A stretch of DNA of 64,000 nt from Rhodanobacter ginsengisoli (GTDB lineage Bacteria; Pseudomonadota; Gammaproteobacteria; Xanthomonadales; Rhodanobacteraceae), in the NCBI RefSeq assembly GCF_042657065.1, contig NZ_JBHSNF010000001.1:744001-808000 (forward strand), in the 5' to 3' direction. Under the pieces are notes generated by a model that was not told the origin of the DNA, did no database searches, and saw nothing but the letters and a program-made list of their open reading frames with translations. This document shows, piece by piece, positions 16,332 to 25,911 of this stretch; the first letter of the stretch is position 1, and every line of letters starts with the position of its first letter. Position numbers and translations under genes: made by a program.

Positions 16332-17921
16332 TCAGCGCAGGATCGCCGTGGTGTAGGGCGGCAGGGTGAGACGGTGTCCGGCCAGCGTCACGCCCGGCAC
16401 GGCCTGCCTGGCGATGTCGGCGTATGCCGTGCCGCCGGCGGCATCGAGTGCGACCGACTGCGCCTTGCCGGACAGGTTGTGCACCACCAGCACGTGGCTG
16501 CTGGCGTCGTCCAGGCGATAAGCCACGATCGCCGGGTTGTTCACCGCGAAAGCGCGCACCGCGCCGTCGCGCAGCGCAGCGATCTCGCGGCGCCAGCCGA
16601 TCAGCGTGCGGTAGGTGTCGAGCAGCGAGTCTGGATCGGCCTGCTCGGCCTGCACTGACACCGCCGCGCCGGCATGTGCGGTCGAGGCTTTCCAGGTGGT
16701 CTCGCCCGGCGCATCGGCCGGGCGGTCCCAGCGCATCGGCTCGCGCAGGTCCGGGTCGGGCTTCACCCCGCGCATGCCGAGCTCCTCGCCGTAGTACACG
16801 AACGGATGGCCGGGCAGGGTCAGCAATAGCGCCGCAGCCACACGCATGTGCGCGAGGTTGCCATCGAGCTGGCTCATCACCCGGTTCTGGTCGTGGTTGG
16901 ACAGGAACGGTGCATCGGCGCCCGGCTGGCCGGCGGTGGCTGCGAACGCGGCATAGCGCTGCTGCAACTGCCGGGCGAGATCGCCGGCCCGTTCGCTGCG
17001 CGCCGCGTCGATCATCCGGTTCGCCAGCGGGAAGTCGAACACCGCGCTCAGCGCGCCGTACCAGGGCGCGAGCTGTCGCCATGAGCCTTCGGTGACTTCG
17101 CCGACCACATAGGCGTCAGGATTCACCGCGCGCACGCCCTGCATGAACTGCTGCCACCAGGCGAGGTTCTTCCGCAGCACCGCCGGGTCGCCTTCCTGCG
17201 ACCTGAAGTTGAGGTAGATGTGGCGCGCCGCGTCCAGCCGGAAGCCGTCCACGCCCTTGCGCATCCAGAACTGGCCGACCTTGATCATTTCCTGGCGCAC
17301 CGCGGGCGTGTCGTAGTCCAGGTCCGGCATGCCGCGCGAAAAGATCCCCAGGTAGTGGCGGCCGTCCGGCAGCGCCTGCCAGGCCTTGTCGCCGGCTGCA
17401 CTGGCAGCGGCGAGGTCGGTGCCGGGCGTGGCCCAGCTGTACCAGTCGTGGTGGGGATCCTGCGGATGCTGCGCGGCGACGAACCAGGGGTGCCGGTTGC
17501 TGGTGTGGTTGATCACCAGGTCGAGGATCACCTTGATGCCGCGCTTGTGCGCTTCGGCCAGCAGGCGCTCGAAGTCGGCCATGCTGCCGTACTGCGGATC
17601 GATGCCGTAGTAATCGGTGACGTCGTAGCCGTGATAGCTGGGCGAGGGGTTGATCGGCATCAGCCAGATCCCGCTGACGCCCAGCGACTTGAGGTAGTCG
17701 AGTTTCGCGGTGACACCGTCGAGGTCGCCGACGCCGTCGCCGTTGGTGTCGTACCAGCTGCGCACGAAGATTTCGTAGTACACGCCGGAGCTCGCCGACG
17801 GCGGCTCGCGGTGCGTCGTCGCCTGCACCGATTGCGCGGCGGAGGCGGAGCTCGCGGTGATCGCCGGCGCCAGCAGCGCCGCACACAGGATGATCGAGGC
17901 AAAGGCGGGACGACGGAGCAT
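16332..17921 (-). CDS. Secreted GH13 alpha-amylase / oligo-glucosidase
   Basis: 529 residues, signal peptide about 1-28 (ending SASA). The GH13 barrel is complete: GYDVTDYYGIDPQYG, DLVINHTS, nucleophile Asp230 (GFRLDAAR), acid/base Glu275 (VVGEVTEG) and Asp344 (LSNHDQ). The start is well supported by AGGAG spaced 7 nt. It is first in the minus-strand run GH13-GH31-GH13, and the LacI-type operator at 18052-18065 lies 131 bp upstream. The likely role is extracytoplasmic breakdown of maltodextrins to pieces taken up by the TBDR at 22658-25567. Confidence 0.92.
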   Translation of the reverse strand: MLRRPAFASIILCAALLAPAITASSASAAQSVQATTHREPPSASSGVYYEIFVRSWYDTNGDGVGDLDGVTAKLDYLKSLGVSGIWLMPINPSPSYHGYDVTDYYGIDPQYGSMADFERLLAEAHKRGIKVILDLVINHTSNRHPWFVAAQHPQDPHHDWYSWATPGTDLAAASAAGDKAWQALPDGRHYLGIFSRGMPDLDYDTPAVRQEMIKVGQFWMRKGVDGFRLDAARHIYLNFRSQEGDPAVLRKNLAWWQQFMQGVRAVNPDAYVVGEVTEGSWRQLAPWYGALSAVFDFPLANRMIDAARSERAGDLARQLQQRYAAFAATAGQPGADAPFLSNHDQNRVMSQLDGNLAHMRVAAALLLTLPGHPFVYYGEELGMRGVKPDPDLREPMRWDRPADAPGETTWKASTAHAGAAVSVQAEQADPDSLLDTYRTLIGWRREIAALRDGAVRAFAVNNPAIVAYRLDDASSHVLVVHNLSGKAQSVALDAAGGTAYADIARQAVPGVTLAGHRLTLPPYTTAILR

Positions 17922-18051
17922 CGTGACTCCTGCAGCGGATCAAGGTTGCCGGGGTCCACGTCAGTCGAATGCGGTGGCTTGCAGTAGACGTCCGAATGAA
18001 TTCCGGGAGCTACTGCATGGTAGGTCGGTGGCAAGGTCGGCAACGCATGTC

Positions 18052-18065
18052 TGCATACGTATTCA
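18052..18065. promoter_or_regulatory. LacI-type operator, copy 1 (TGCATACGTATTCA)
   Basis: 14-bp dyad with one mismatch, TGCATAC/GTATTCA. It lies between the divergent amylase (start 17921) and CPA2 antiporter (start 18171) genes. The identical 14-mer occurs at 25721-25734 and its reverse complement at 25912-25925, so the sequence is clearly not a chance palindrome. It is predicted to bind a maltose/maltodextrin-type LacI regulator (inference). Confidence 0.75.
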
Positions 18066-18170
18066 TCGTGAAGCGACGCAGTTTTTCATGCTGCGATGCA
18101 AGGTGATTTAGCTGTGGCCGCGCCCGCATCCGCTACTCTTGGCCGGGCAGGCGCGAGCGGGGGTGGATCG

Positions 18171-19451
18171 ATGAACAGCACGGACATTTTCCTGGTCGCG
18201 ATGATGATCATCTTCGGTGCGCCCTATCTGATCTGGCGCCTCGCACGGCTCGACTACTACGCACCGCTGGTGGTGGTGCAGATACTCACCGGCATCGTGC
18301 TGGGGCCGGGCATTCTGGGGGCGGCCTTTCCGCATTACTACGACACGGTGTTCAGTGGCACGGTGATCCAGGCGCTCAATGGCGTGGCCTGGTGGGCGGT
18401 GATGCTGTTCGTGTGGATCGCCGGCATCGAGCTCGACCTGGCCCAGGTGTGGGCGCGTCGCCGCGAGTGCGGTATCACCGCGAGCCTGGCACTCGGCGTG
18501 CCGCTGGTGTTCGGGAGTATCGCCGCGATCATGCTGCTGGGTTGGCAAGGTGGCTGGATCGGTGCGGCGGCTGCGCCGTGGCAGTTCGTGCTCGGCGTGG
18601 GCATGGCCTGCGCGGTGACCGCGCTGCCGATCCTGATCCTGCTGATGGAGAAGCTCGCGATCCTGCGCCTGCCGTTGGGGCAGCGCATCCTGCGTTACGC
18701 GAGCCTTGATGACATCGCGATCTGGGCGGTGCTGGCAGTGATCCTGCTGGATTGGGAACGGGTCGGCCGGCAGTTGCTGTTCCTGCTGCTGTTCGTCTGT
18801 GCGGCGTGGTTGTTCCGCCGGCTGATGCGCCGGCTGGCGGAATCGGATCGCTGGTATGTCGGGTTGATCTGGCTGGCAGCCTGCGGACTGGCCGCCGATC
18901 GTGCCGGCCTGCACTACATGGTGGGTGCGTTCCTGGCCGGTGCGGTGATCGATCGCGAATGGTTCGACCAGACGCGCATGGATCTGCTGCGTCATCACGT
19001 GTTGCTGGTGGTGATGCCGGTGTTCTTCCTCTCGACCGGGCTGCGTACCGGCTGGAGCGTGGGCGGCGCAGCGGTATTCGTGGCCGCCGGCCTGTTGCTG
19101 CTGGCCTCGGTGGGCGGCAAGCTGGCCGGTGTGCACATCGCCGGCCGCCTGCTGGGCTGGGGCAGGGGCGAGGCCTGGAGCATCGGCTGGCTGCTGCAGA
19201 CCAAGGCCCTGATCATGATCATCTTCGTCAACATCCTGCTCGACCGGCACCTGATCACCGCCGATACCTTTACCGCGTTGCTGCTGATGGCCGTGGTCAG
19301 CACCATGCTCACCGTGCCGCTGGTCGCGCCGCGATTGCGCGCGTCCGGCGGCGACCGCCAGCCGTTGTCGCTGGACGACGCGGCGCGACCGGCGGATGAG
19401 ATGAATGCCCTGCCGAATGCAGCTGCCCTGATTGATGGAACCTCGACATGA
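18171..19451 (+). CDS. CPA2-family cation:proton antiporter
   Basis: 426 residues, about twelve membrane segments, a Na+/H+ exchanger domain of the monovalent cation:proton antiporter-2 family. It lacks the C-terminal RCK/TrkA-N domain of KefB/KefC; the tail after residue 400 is short and polar. The ATG at 18171 follows GGGGTGG. Its stop overlaps the next gene's start (ATGA at 19448-19451), so it is translationally coupled to a halogenase, which is unusual. It is divergent from the amylase operon across operator copy 1. The transported ion cannot be read from sequence. Confidence 0.85.
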   Translation: MNSTDIFLVAMMIIFGAPYLIWRLARLDYYAPLVVVQILTGIVLGPGILGAAFPHYYDTVFSGTVIQALNGVAWWAVMLFVWIAGIELDLAQVWARRRECGITASLALGVPLVFGSIAAIMLLGWQGGWIGAAAAPWQFVLGVGMACAVTALPILILLMEKLAILRLPLGQRILRYASLDDIAIWAVLAVILLDWERVGRQLLFLLLFVCAAWLFRRLMRRLAESDRWYVGLIWLAACGLAADRAGLHYMVGAFLAGAVIDREWFDQTRMDLLRHHVLLVVMPVFFLSTGLRTGWSVGGAAVFVAAGLLLLASVGGKLAGVHIAGRLLGWGRGEAWSIGWLLQTKALIMIIFVNILLDRHLITADTFTALLLMAVVSTMLTVPLVAPRLRASGGDRQPLSLDDAARPADEMNALPNAAALIDGTST

Positions 19452-20953
19452 CTGAACGCCCCATCCGCCGCATCGTGATCGTCGGAGGAGGTACGGCCGG
19501 CTGGATGACCGCCGCCGCACTGGCCAATGCACTGCAGGGAAGTTGCCGGATCGACCTGGTCGAGTCCGGGGAAATCGGCAGCATCGGTGTCGGCGAGGCC
19601 ACCATTCCGCCGATCAAGTATTTCAACCGCACCCTGGGTATCGACGAGAACGCGTTCCTGGCCGCCACCCAGGGCACCTTCAAGCTCGGCATCGAGTTCG
19701 TCGACTGGAGCCGCTACGGGCAACGCTACTTCCACCCGTTCGGCCAGTTCGGCACCGAATTCGACGCCGTGCCGCTGCATCATTACTGGTTGCGCGAGCG
19801 CGAGCGTGGCGATGACAAGCCGCTGCAGGATTACGCGCTGGCCTGGGCGGCCGCCCGCGCCGGCAAGTTCGACCTGCCGGTGGCCGATCGCCGCCAAGTG
19901 CAGTCGTCCCTCGATTACGCCTATCACTTCGACGCCAGCCTGTACGCACGTTTCCTGCGCCAGTATGCCGAGCAGCGTGGCGTTCGGCGGACCGAGGGCA
20001 AGCTGGTCGATGTCGCCCTGCGCGCCGGGGATGGCTTCATCCAGAGTGTGACGCTGGATGGCGGCACGGTGATCGAGGGCGACCTGTTCATCGACTGCTC
20101 CGGTTTTCGCGGCTTGCTGATCGAGGGCGCGCTGGAGACCGGCTACGACGACTGGACGCACTGGCTGCCTTGCGATCGCGCGGTGGCGGTGGCCTGCGCT
20201 CACCGCAAGGAGGCGACGCCTTATACCCGTTCCACCGCGCACGCGGCCGGTTGGCAGTGGCGCATTCCGCTGCAGCACCGGATGGGTAACGGCCACGTCT
20301 ACTGCAGCCAGTTCATCAGCGATGACGAGGCCGCGGCGACTCTGCTGGGCAACCTGGAAGGCGAGCCGCTGGGTTCGCCGCGGCAGTTGCGCTTCACCAC
20401 CGGGCGGCGCAAGCAGTCATGGAATCGCAACTGCGTGGCGATCGGACTGTCGGCCGGCTTCATGGAGCCGCTGGAGTCCACCAGCATCCACCTGATCCAG
20501 ACCGCCATCACGCGCCTGCTGGCGCTGTTTCCCGATCGCGATTTCGATCCGTTCGCCGCGCGCGAATTCAACCGCCTCACGCAGACCGAGTACGAGCGGA
20601 TCCGCGATTTCGTGATCCTGCACTACCACGCGGTGCAGCGCGAGGAGCCGCTGTGGCGCCAGACCGCGACGATGGCGATTCCCGACACGCTGCAATACAA
20701 GATCGAGCAATTCCGCAGCGGCGGCCGGTTGGTGGCCGAGAGCATGGAGCTGTTCCAGAACTCCAACTGGCTGGCGGTGCTGGTGGGGCAGGAGGTATGG
20801 CCGCAGCGCCATCATCCGCTGACGGACATGCGCAGCCAGGTCGACGCCGCCGGTCGTCTGCGCGGTCTGCGCCGGGTAATCGAAGAGGCGGTGCACCACA
20901 TGCCGACGCACCAGCAATACATCGACCGGCATTGCCGCGCCGCGCCGGTCTAG
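19448..20953 (+). CDS. Tryptophan-halogenase-family flavoprotein
   Basis: 501 residues. FAD motif GGGTAGW at 13-19, catalytic Lys79 in GTFKLGIEF, the canonical GWQWRIP halogenase signature, and EPLESTSI near the conserved glutamate. All key elements are intact. The gene starts within the stop of the CPA2 antiporter gene. It is a close relative of the gene at 20982-22544, which is convergent 28 bp away; the two share long blocks such as DLFIDCSGFRGLLIEGAL and QSWNRNCVA. Members of this group next to carbohydrate TBDRs have unknown natural substrates. No dedicated flavin reductase is seen here. Confidence 0.9.
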   Translation: MTERPIRRIVIVGGGTAGWMTAAALANALQGSCRIDLVESGEIGSIGVGEATIPPIKYFNRTLGIDENAFLAATQGTFKLGIEFVDWSRYGQRYFHPFGQFGTEFDAVPLHHYWLRERERGDDKPLQDYALAWAAARAGKFDLPVADRRQVQSSLDYAYHFDASLYARFLRQYAEQRGVRRTEGKLVDVALRAGDGFIQSVTLDGGTVIEGDLFIDCSGFRGLLIEGALETGYDDWTHWLPCDRAVAVACAHRKEATPYTRSTAHAAGWQWRIPLQHRMGNGHVYCSQFISDDEAAATLLGNLEGEPLGSPRQLRFTTGRRKQSWNRNCVAIGLSAGFMEPLESTSIHLIQTAITRLLALFPDRDFDPFAAREFNRLTQTEYERIRDFVILHYHAVQREEPLWRQTATMAIPDTLQYKIEQFRSGGRLVAESMELFQNSNWLAVLVGQEVWPQRHHPLTDMRSQVDAAGRLRGLRRVIEEAVHHMPTHQQYIDRHCRAAPV

Positions 20954-20981
20954 CGCGGTCCATCGGGTGCCGGGGTGGGCG

Positions 20982-22544
20982 TCAGGCCCCGGCTGGTGCG
21001 TCCGGTGCCCTGCAGTGTTCGGCGACGAAGCGTTCGTGTGGTGGCAGGGTGCCCGCGGCGCGGCCGACCAGAGTGCGGATATTGCCCAGGAATTCGTCGA
21101 GCTGGTCCTGGTCGAGTGCGTCGGCGAGTGGGTGATGGCGCTGCGGCTCGATGCCCTGGCCGAGCAGCACCTGCAGCCAGCCGACCTCGGTGAACAGCTC
21201 GTCGGCTTCGCGGAAGATGCTGCCATTGCCGCGGAACAGCGCGATCCGCCGCGCCAGCGATTCGGGAATCTCCATCTGCGCGCATTGCCGCCAGAACGGA
21301 CTGTCGTCGCGTTCGGTGGCCTTGTAGTGCAGGATCAGGAAGTCGCGGATGCGCTCGTACTCGAAGCGCGTCTGGCGGTTGTATTCGGTGCTGAGGGCGA
21401 CATCGCAATGGCGGTCGGGAAACAGCGCCAGCAGCCGGTTCACGCCAGACTGGATCAGATGGATGCTGGTGGACTCCAGCGGCTCCATGAAGCCGGCCGA
21501 CAACCCCAGCGCCACGCAGTTGCGATTCCATGACTGCCGGCGCATGCCGGTGGTGAAGCGCAATGGCCGCGGGTCGGCCAAGGGAGCCCCTTCGAGGTTG
21601 GCCAGCAGCTGGGCGGTGGCCTCGTCGTCGCTGACGAACCGGCTGCAGTAGACGTGGCCGTTGCCGCTGCGATGCTGCAGCGGGATGCGCCATTGCCAGC
21701 CCGCGGTGCGCGCGCTGGCCTGGGTGTATGGGCGCATCGGCCCCACCCGCTCGCTGGCCACCGCCAGTGCACGGTCGCACGGCAGCCACTGTGTCCAGTC
21801 GTCGTAGCCGGTTTTCAGCGCGCCCTCGATCAGCAGGCCGCGAAAGCCCGAGCAGTCGATGAACAGGTCGCCCGCCACGCGTTCTCCGCTGGCCAGCTGC
21901 ACCGATTCGATGAAGCCGTCGTCGGCGCGCAGCTGCACGTCGACGATCCTGCCCTCGATGCGCTGGACGATGGCCGGGTCGATGTGGCGGCGCAGGTACT
22001 GGCCGTAAGCGATGGCGTCGAGCTGGTAGGCGTACTTGATGCCGGTCAGCGGGCTGCTGCCGACACGCTCCATGCGGCCGAAGCGATGCTGGCGCGCCGC
22101 CGTCGCGTTGAGCGAATAGGTCCACAGGTCCGGCGCGCCGGCACGCTTGCTGTCAGCCGCTCCTGCGCTCGCGGCATTCGTGCGTTCATGCATATCCCGC
22201 AAGCAGTAATGGTGAAAACCGATCAGCCCCAGTGGCAGGCCGATGTCGCCGAAGGCGTGCATGTACGAATCGCCCAGCCGACGCCAGTCGTTGAATTCGA
22301 TGCCGAGCTTGAAGGTGCCGTGGGTGGCGCGCAGCAGGTCGTCTTCGTCCAGGCCAAGGAACTGGTTGATCAGGCGGATCGAGGGAATGGTGGCCTCGCC
22401 GACCCCGACGATACCGATCTCGTCCGACTCGACCAGCTGGATCTTCACCTGCGACCCGAGCGCGCGGGCGAGCAGGGCGGCGGTCATCCAGCCGGCGGTG
22501 CCGCCGCCGACGATGACCACGCGTTGGATGGGATTTGCCTGCAT
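20982..22544 (-). CDS. Tryptophan-halogenase-family flavoprotein (paralogue)
   Basis: 520 residues. FAD motif GGGTAGW at 13-19, Lys79 in GTFKLGIEF, GWQWRIP, and EPLESTSI are all intact. Relative to the 19448-20953 paralogue it carries an insertion of about 15-20 residues near position 125-150 (AASAGAADSKR region), likely a loop. It lies 113 bp downstream of the large TBDR on the same strand, but an intrinsic terminator separates them, so expression would depend on read-through or an own promoter. Function: probable halogenation of an unidentified aromatic substrate tied to the maltodextrin locus (inference). Confidence 0.9.
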   Translation of the reverse strand: MQANPIQRVVIVGGGTAGWMTAALLARALGSQVKIQLVESDEIGIVGVGEATIPSIRLINQFLGLDEDDLLRATHGTFKLGIEFNDWRRLGDSYMHAFGDIGLPLGLIGFHHYCLRDMHERTNAASAGAADSKRAGAPDLWTYSLNATAARQHRFGRMERVGSSPLTGIKYAYQLDAIAYGQYLRRHIDPAIVQRIEGRIVDVQLRADDGFIESVQLASGERVAGDLFIDCSGFRGLLIEGALKTGYDDWTQWLPCDRALAVASERVGPMRPYTQASARTAGWQWRIPLQHRSGNGHVYCSRFVSDDEATAQLLANLEGAPLADPRPLRFTTGMRRQSWNRNCVALGLSAGFMEPLESTSIHLIQSGVNRLLALFPDRHCDVALSTEYNRQTRFEYERIRDFLILHYKATERDDSPFWRQCAQMEIPESLARRIALFRGNGSIFREADELFTEVGWLQVLLGQGIEPQRHHPLADALDQDQLDEFLGNIRTLVGRAAGTLPPHERFVAEHCRAPDAPAGA

Positions 22545-22600
22545 GCGTATGCCTGGAATACATGAAAGCCGTTAACTAGCGGTTCGCCACGGCCTTGTCA

Positions 22601-22634
22601 AAAAAAAGCCCCGTTGGATGAACTCAACGGGGCT
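22601..22634 (-). terminator. Intrinsic terminator of the large TBDR gene
   Basis: Stem AGCCCCGTTG at 22607-22616 pairs with CAACGGGGCT at 22625-22634, with an 8-nt loop. On the minus strand it is followed by a run of seven to eight T. It starts 24 bp past the TBDR stop and precedes the halogenase gene on the same strand. Confidence 0.88.
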
Positions 22635-22657
22635 GGCAGAGGGTATGGCTATGTGGC

Positions 22658-25567
22658 TTACAGGAACTTGTAGGAGACTCCGATCTCGAAGCGGCGGCCG
22701 TAGCTCTCCCAGTTCTGCACCTGGCGCGGATCGTTGTTCTGGTAGGTGACGAAGGTCTTGTTGGTCAGGTTGGAGCCCTGCGCGATGACCGTCAGGCCGT
22801 TCAGCGGACCCTGGTCGAAGGTGTAGCTGACCTGCGCGTCGAAGCTGCTGCCACCTTTCAGGGTCTGCTCGATGCGCGAGGCACTGATGCCCGACACCTC
22901 GCCCAGGAAGCTGGAACGGTAGCTGTCGCTCACACGCGCTTCGAAACCGCTGTGCTGGTAGTACAGCGTGCCGTTCGCCACCCACTTCGACAGACCCGGC
23001 ACGGTGATCGGGTTGCTGTTGCCGGCGTAGACCAGCGAGCTCTTGGTGCGATTGCCGGTCAGGATCACGCCGAAGCCGTCGAGCGCCGGGCTGATCAGGT
23101 TGGCGGGCAGGTTCAGGGTCAGCTGGGCGCCCTTCACGTAGCCGTGGCCGTCGTTGGTCGGGCCGCTGACGATGCCCATGGTGGTGCCGAGCTGCGCCTG
23201 CTGCGCCGGAGTCAGGTAGGACGGGACGAACGCGGCGAAGTCATACAGGTAGGCCGAGTTCGCGTTGATGAAGTCGCTCAGCTTCAGGAAGTAGCCCGAC
23301 ACCGCGATGTAGCCACCGCCGCCGCCCCGGCACAGATCCGACTGCTTGGCATCGGCCGCGTTGCACTGGTAGCCCGAGGCGTCGTTCGCGAAGTAGTGCT
23401 CGTAACTGACGTTGTAGTTGTCCGCCATCGTCGGCTTCAGCTTGGCATTGCCGCCGTTGGAGCTGAAGAACGCCTGATTCGGGTCGGTCGAGGTCAGGTG
23501 GGTGGTGTCGCCGCTGATCGACTGGCTCGCGTTCATCTGATCCATGCGCGGGCGGGCCATGGTGCGGGCCGCGCTGACGCGGATGTCGTCGTTGGGGGTC
23601 AGGCCGAAGATCAGGTTGGCGCTCGGCAGGTAGCGGGTGTAGGTGGTGCCGCCGGTGACCGGTATCAGCTGGGTCTGGCCGCCCGTGACGGAGCTGCCCG
23701 GGGCTACGCGCTCACCGGTCGAGGTCTGGTGGGTGCGAGCTACCTGCATGCCGAAGTTGCCGCGCAGAGTGACATTGCCGACCTGTGTGTCCAGGTTGAA
23801 CTGGAAGTAAGGCGTCGTGTCACGCTCGTGCACCTTCCAGTTCGGCGGCAGCGGCAGGCTCGACATGAACACCGGGATCTCGGTGTAGGTGCCGTTGCGG
23901 ATCATTGCGAACGGGTCGTAGCAGGGCTGGGCGCCGACGCCCATCCAGGCCAGCGGCGAGCAGGTGCCACCGGTATAGGGCGCCGACTGGACGGCACCCT
24001 GGTCCAGCATGCCGCCGCCGAGGGTGAGGAAGTTCTGGTCGATGTTGTAGGTCTTGTTGCGGGTGCTTTCCGCGACACCGAACTCCAGGCTGGAGAACGG
24101 GCCGCTCATGAAATCACGCTCGGCGCTGAGCTTGAGGTTGGCCAGGTAGTCGACCGTGCGCGGCGCGTTGATGAAGCCGGTCTGCACCACGTTGTTGCCC
24201 GAGCCCCAGCCCTGCGGATCCGTCAGTACCGTGCCGGAGCCGTAGTCGACGGAGTTGTTGACGTACAGCAGACCATTGCTCTGCTCGGTGAAGTTCAGCG
24301 TGTCGAGCGGACCGCTCTTGTTGTAGCCGCTGCCGGAATAGCTCTCGAGGTTGACGTCGTGACGCGTGGCGCGCGAGTAGTTGCCCACCAGGTCGACCGA
24401 CCAGTTCTCGTCGATCTTGAACTTGTTGTCCCAGTTGAAGTTGTAGACCCGGGCGCTGGTGCTGTTGTAGTCGTTGCGGATGACCGGCGACACGTTGGTG
24501 TAGGTGCCGCTGGTGATCAGGCCGTTCTGCACGGTGCCGCCGGGCTGCAGCGTGGCCGAGCTCCAGAGCAGCGGGAACTCCATGCCCTTGGCCTGCTGGA
24601 CTTCCTTGAAGTTGTCGTACGTCATGTCGATCGTACCGGTGTAGTGCTCATTCGGCTCCCACTGGACGGTGGCGAGCAGACCCCTGCGCTTCATCGTGTC
24701 GGAAATGCCGTAGTTCTTCGCGCCGCCGACCACCGCGTTGCCGTTCGGGTCGGACGGGTAGCCCCATGGCGCCTGATGCTCGATCTGTGCCGGGTTGGAC
24801 TCCAGGTCCACGCCCAGCGTGACGCCTACCGTGTGGTCGGCGAACTGGTCCACCCACACACCGTTGACGTTGTAGCCCTTGTCGCTGACGCCCGGGCCAT
24901 TGGCGAGCTGGGAGTTGCCGTTCCAGATGTAGCGGGCGTTCACCGCCGCTTCCGGCTTGTTCTTCTCGAGCGGACGGATCGTCTGCATGTCCACCGTGCC
25001 GGCCAGGCCCTGGCCGATGAGATCGGCCTGCGGGCTCAGGTGCACCACGACGGCGTTGAACCAGCTGGAGGGGTACTGATCGAACTGCACGTCACGGTTG
25101 TTGGAGGTCGATACCTGCTGGCCGCCGTTGACCAGTGCGGTGGAGAAGTCCGGGCCCAGACCATGAATGGTGAGTACCTGCGGGCGGCCGCTGACCGTCT
25201 GCACGGCCAGGCCGGGCAGGCGACCCAGCGAGTCGGCAATGCTGGTGCCGGGCAGTTTGCCGATCTGCTCGGAAGATACCGCTTCGACAATGCTGTCGGA
25301 GTTGCGCTTGATCGCGGTGGAGTTCTCGATACTGCTGATGAAGCCGTGGACCACGACAGCCTGCATCGAGGTCGACTTCTTGGCCTTCCTCGACTTGGTG
25401 GTGTCAGCGGGCGCCTGTGACGAAGCCTGATCCTGGCTGCTTTGCGGAGTGCCGGTCGCCGGAGCGGCGGGAGCGGCGGGAGTGGCGGGCGTTGCGTTCA
25501 CGACAGCGGTACAGCACAAACCGGCCGACATCAAAGCCAGAGCCATCAGGTTGCGTTTCAAAAGCAT
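22658..25567 (-). CDS. TonB-dependent receptor, Caulobacter/Xanthomonas oligosaccharide type
   Basis: 969 residues. Signal peptide about 1-25, then a Pro/Ala/Gln-rich linker, plug domain from about 68 (MQAVVVHGFISSIENSTAIKR, then LPGTSIADSLGRLPGL), and a long barrel ending in YKFL. The plug motif and length match the TonB-Xanth-Caul receptor family, to which the maltodextrin receptor MalA of Caulobacter belongs. It should bring maltodextrins across the outer membrane. The start is supported by GGGGAG. Operator copy 2 (25721-25734) lies 154 bp upstream and the alpha-glucosidase gene is divergent, which supports the substrate assignment (inference). Confidence 0.9.
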   Translation of the reverse strand: MLLKRNLMALALMSAGLCCTAVVNATPATPAAPAAPATGTPQSSQDQASSQAPADTTKSRKAKKSTSMQAVVVHGFISSIENSTAIKRNSDSIVEAVSSEQIGKLPGTSIADSLGRLPGLAVQTVSGRPQVLTIHGLGPDFSTALVNGGQQVSTSNNRDVQFDQYPSSWFNAVVVHLSPQADLIGQGLAGTVDMQTIRPLEKNKPEAAVNARYIWNGNSQLANGPGVSDKGYNVNGVWVDQFADHTVGVTLGVDLESNPAQIEHQAPWGYPSDPNGNAVVGGAKNYGISDTMKRRGLLATVQWEPNEHYTGTIDMTYDNFKEVQQAKGMEFPLLWSSATLQPGGTVQNGLITSGTYTNVSPVIRNDYNSTSARVYNFNWDNKFKIDENWSVDLVGNYSRATRHDVNLESYSGSGYNKSGPLDTLNFTEQSNGLLYVNNSVDYGSGTVLTDPQGWGSGNNVVQTGFINAPRTVDYLANLKLSAERDFMSGPFSSLEFGVAESTRNKTYNIDQNFLTLGGGMLDQGAVQSAPYTGGTCSPLAWMGVGAQPCYDPFAMIRNGTYTEIPVFMSSLPLPPNWKVHERDTTPYFQFNLDTQVGNVTLRGNFGMQVARTHQTSTGERVAPGSSVTGGQTQLIPVTGGTTYTRYLPSANLIFGLTPNDDIRVSAARTMARPRMDQMNASQSISGDTTHLTSTDPNQAFFSSNGGNAKLKPTMADNYNVSYEHYFANDASGYQCNAADAKQSDLCRGGGGGYIAVSGYFLKLSDFINANSAYLYDFAAFVPSYLTPAQQAQLGTTMGIVSGPTNDGHGYVKGAQLTLNLPANLISPALDGFGVILTGNRTKSSLVYAGNSNPITVPGLSKWVANGTLYYQHSGFEARVSDSYRSSFLGEVSGISASRIEQTLKGGSSFDAQVSYTFDQGPLNGLTVIAQGSNLTNKTFVTYQNNDPRQVQNWESYGRRFEIGVSYKFL

Positions 25568-25720
25568 GTTCTCGTCTCCCCACGAAGGTATCGCCGTTTT
25601 CTTTCAACTCTGGCTTGCCTGCACTTTCGTCGGCGACGACCGTCGGCAGGTTGCGCTGGTCGAGCATGACCAGCGGCGTGTGGCGATGTTAAGGCTGTGT
25701 TTCCGTGTCGCGCCCATACC

Positions 25721-25734
25721 TGCATACGTATTCA
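25721..25734. promoter_or_regulatory. LacI-type operator, copy 2 (TGCATACGTATTCA)
   Basis: Same 14-mer as at 18052-18065, followed again by T. It is 154 bp upstream of the TBDR start codon at 25567. Confidence 0.75.
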
Positions 25735-25911
25735 TGATTGGCCCGGTTGCCACCTGATCGCGGTGCAACATCGGTCATCCGGATGGCCGGCGGATACCTG
25801 GTCGCCATCGTCGAGACCTTGTGTATGCTCGCTTGAAGGCGTGCTTGCCGGGCTCCGTCGCACATCGCGCAACTGCCCAGGGTGGGCTGGATTATGCGGT
25901 TGCAGCAGACA

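Noticed and set aside
22952..25420. Long plus-strand open frame opposite the large TBDR
   Set aside because: Mirror of a well-supported TBDR; Val/Ala/Arg-rich translation with no recognisable domain.
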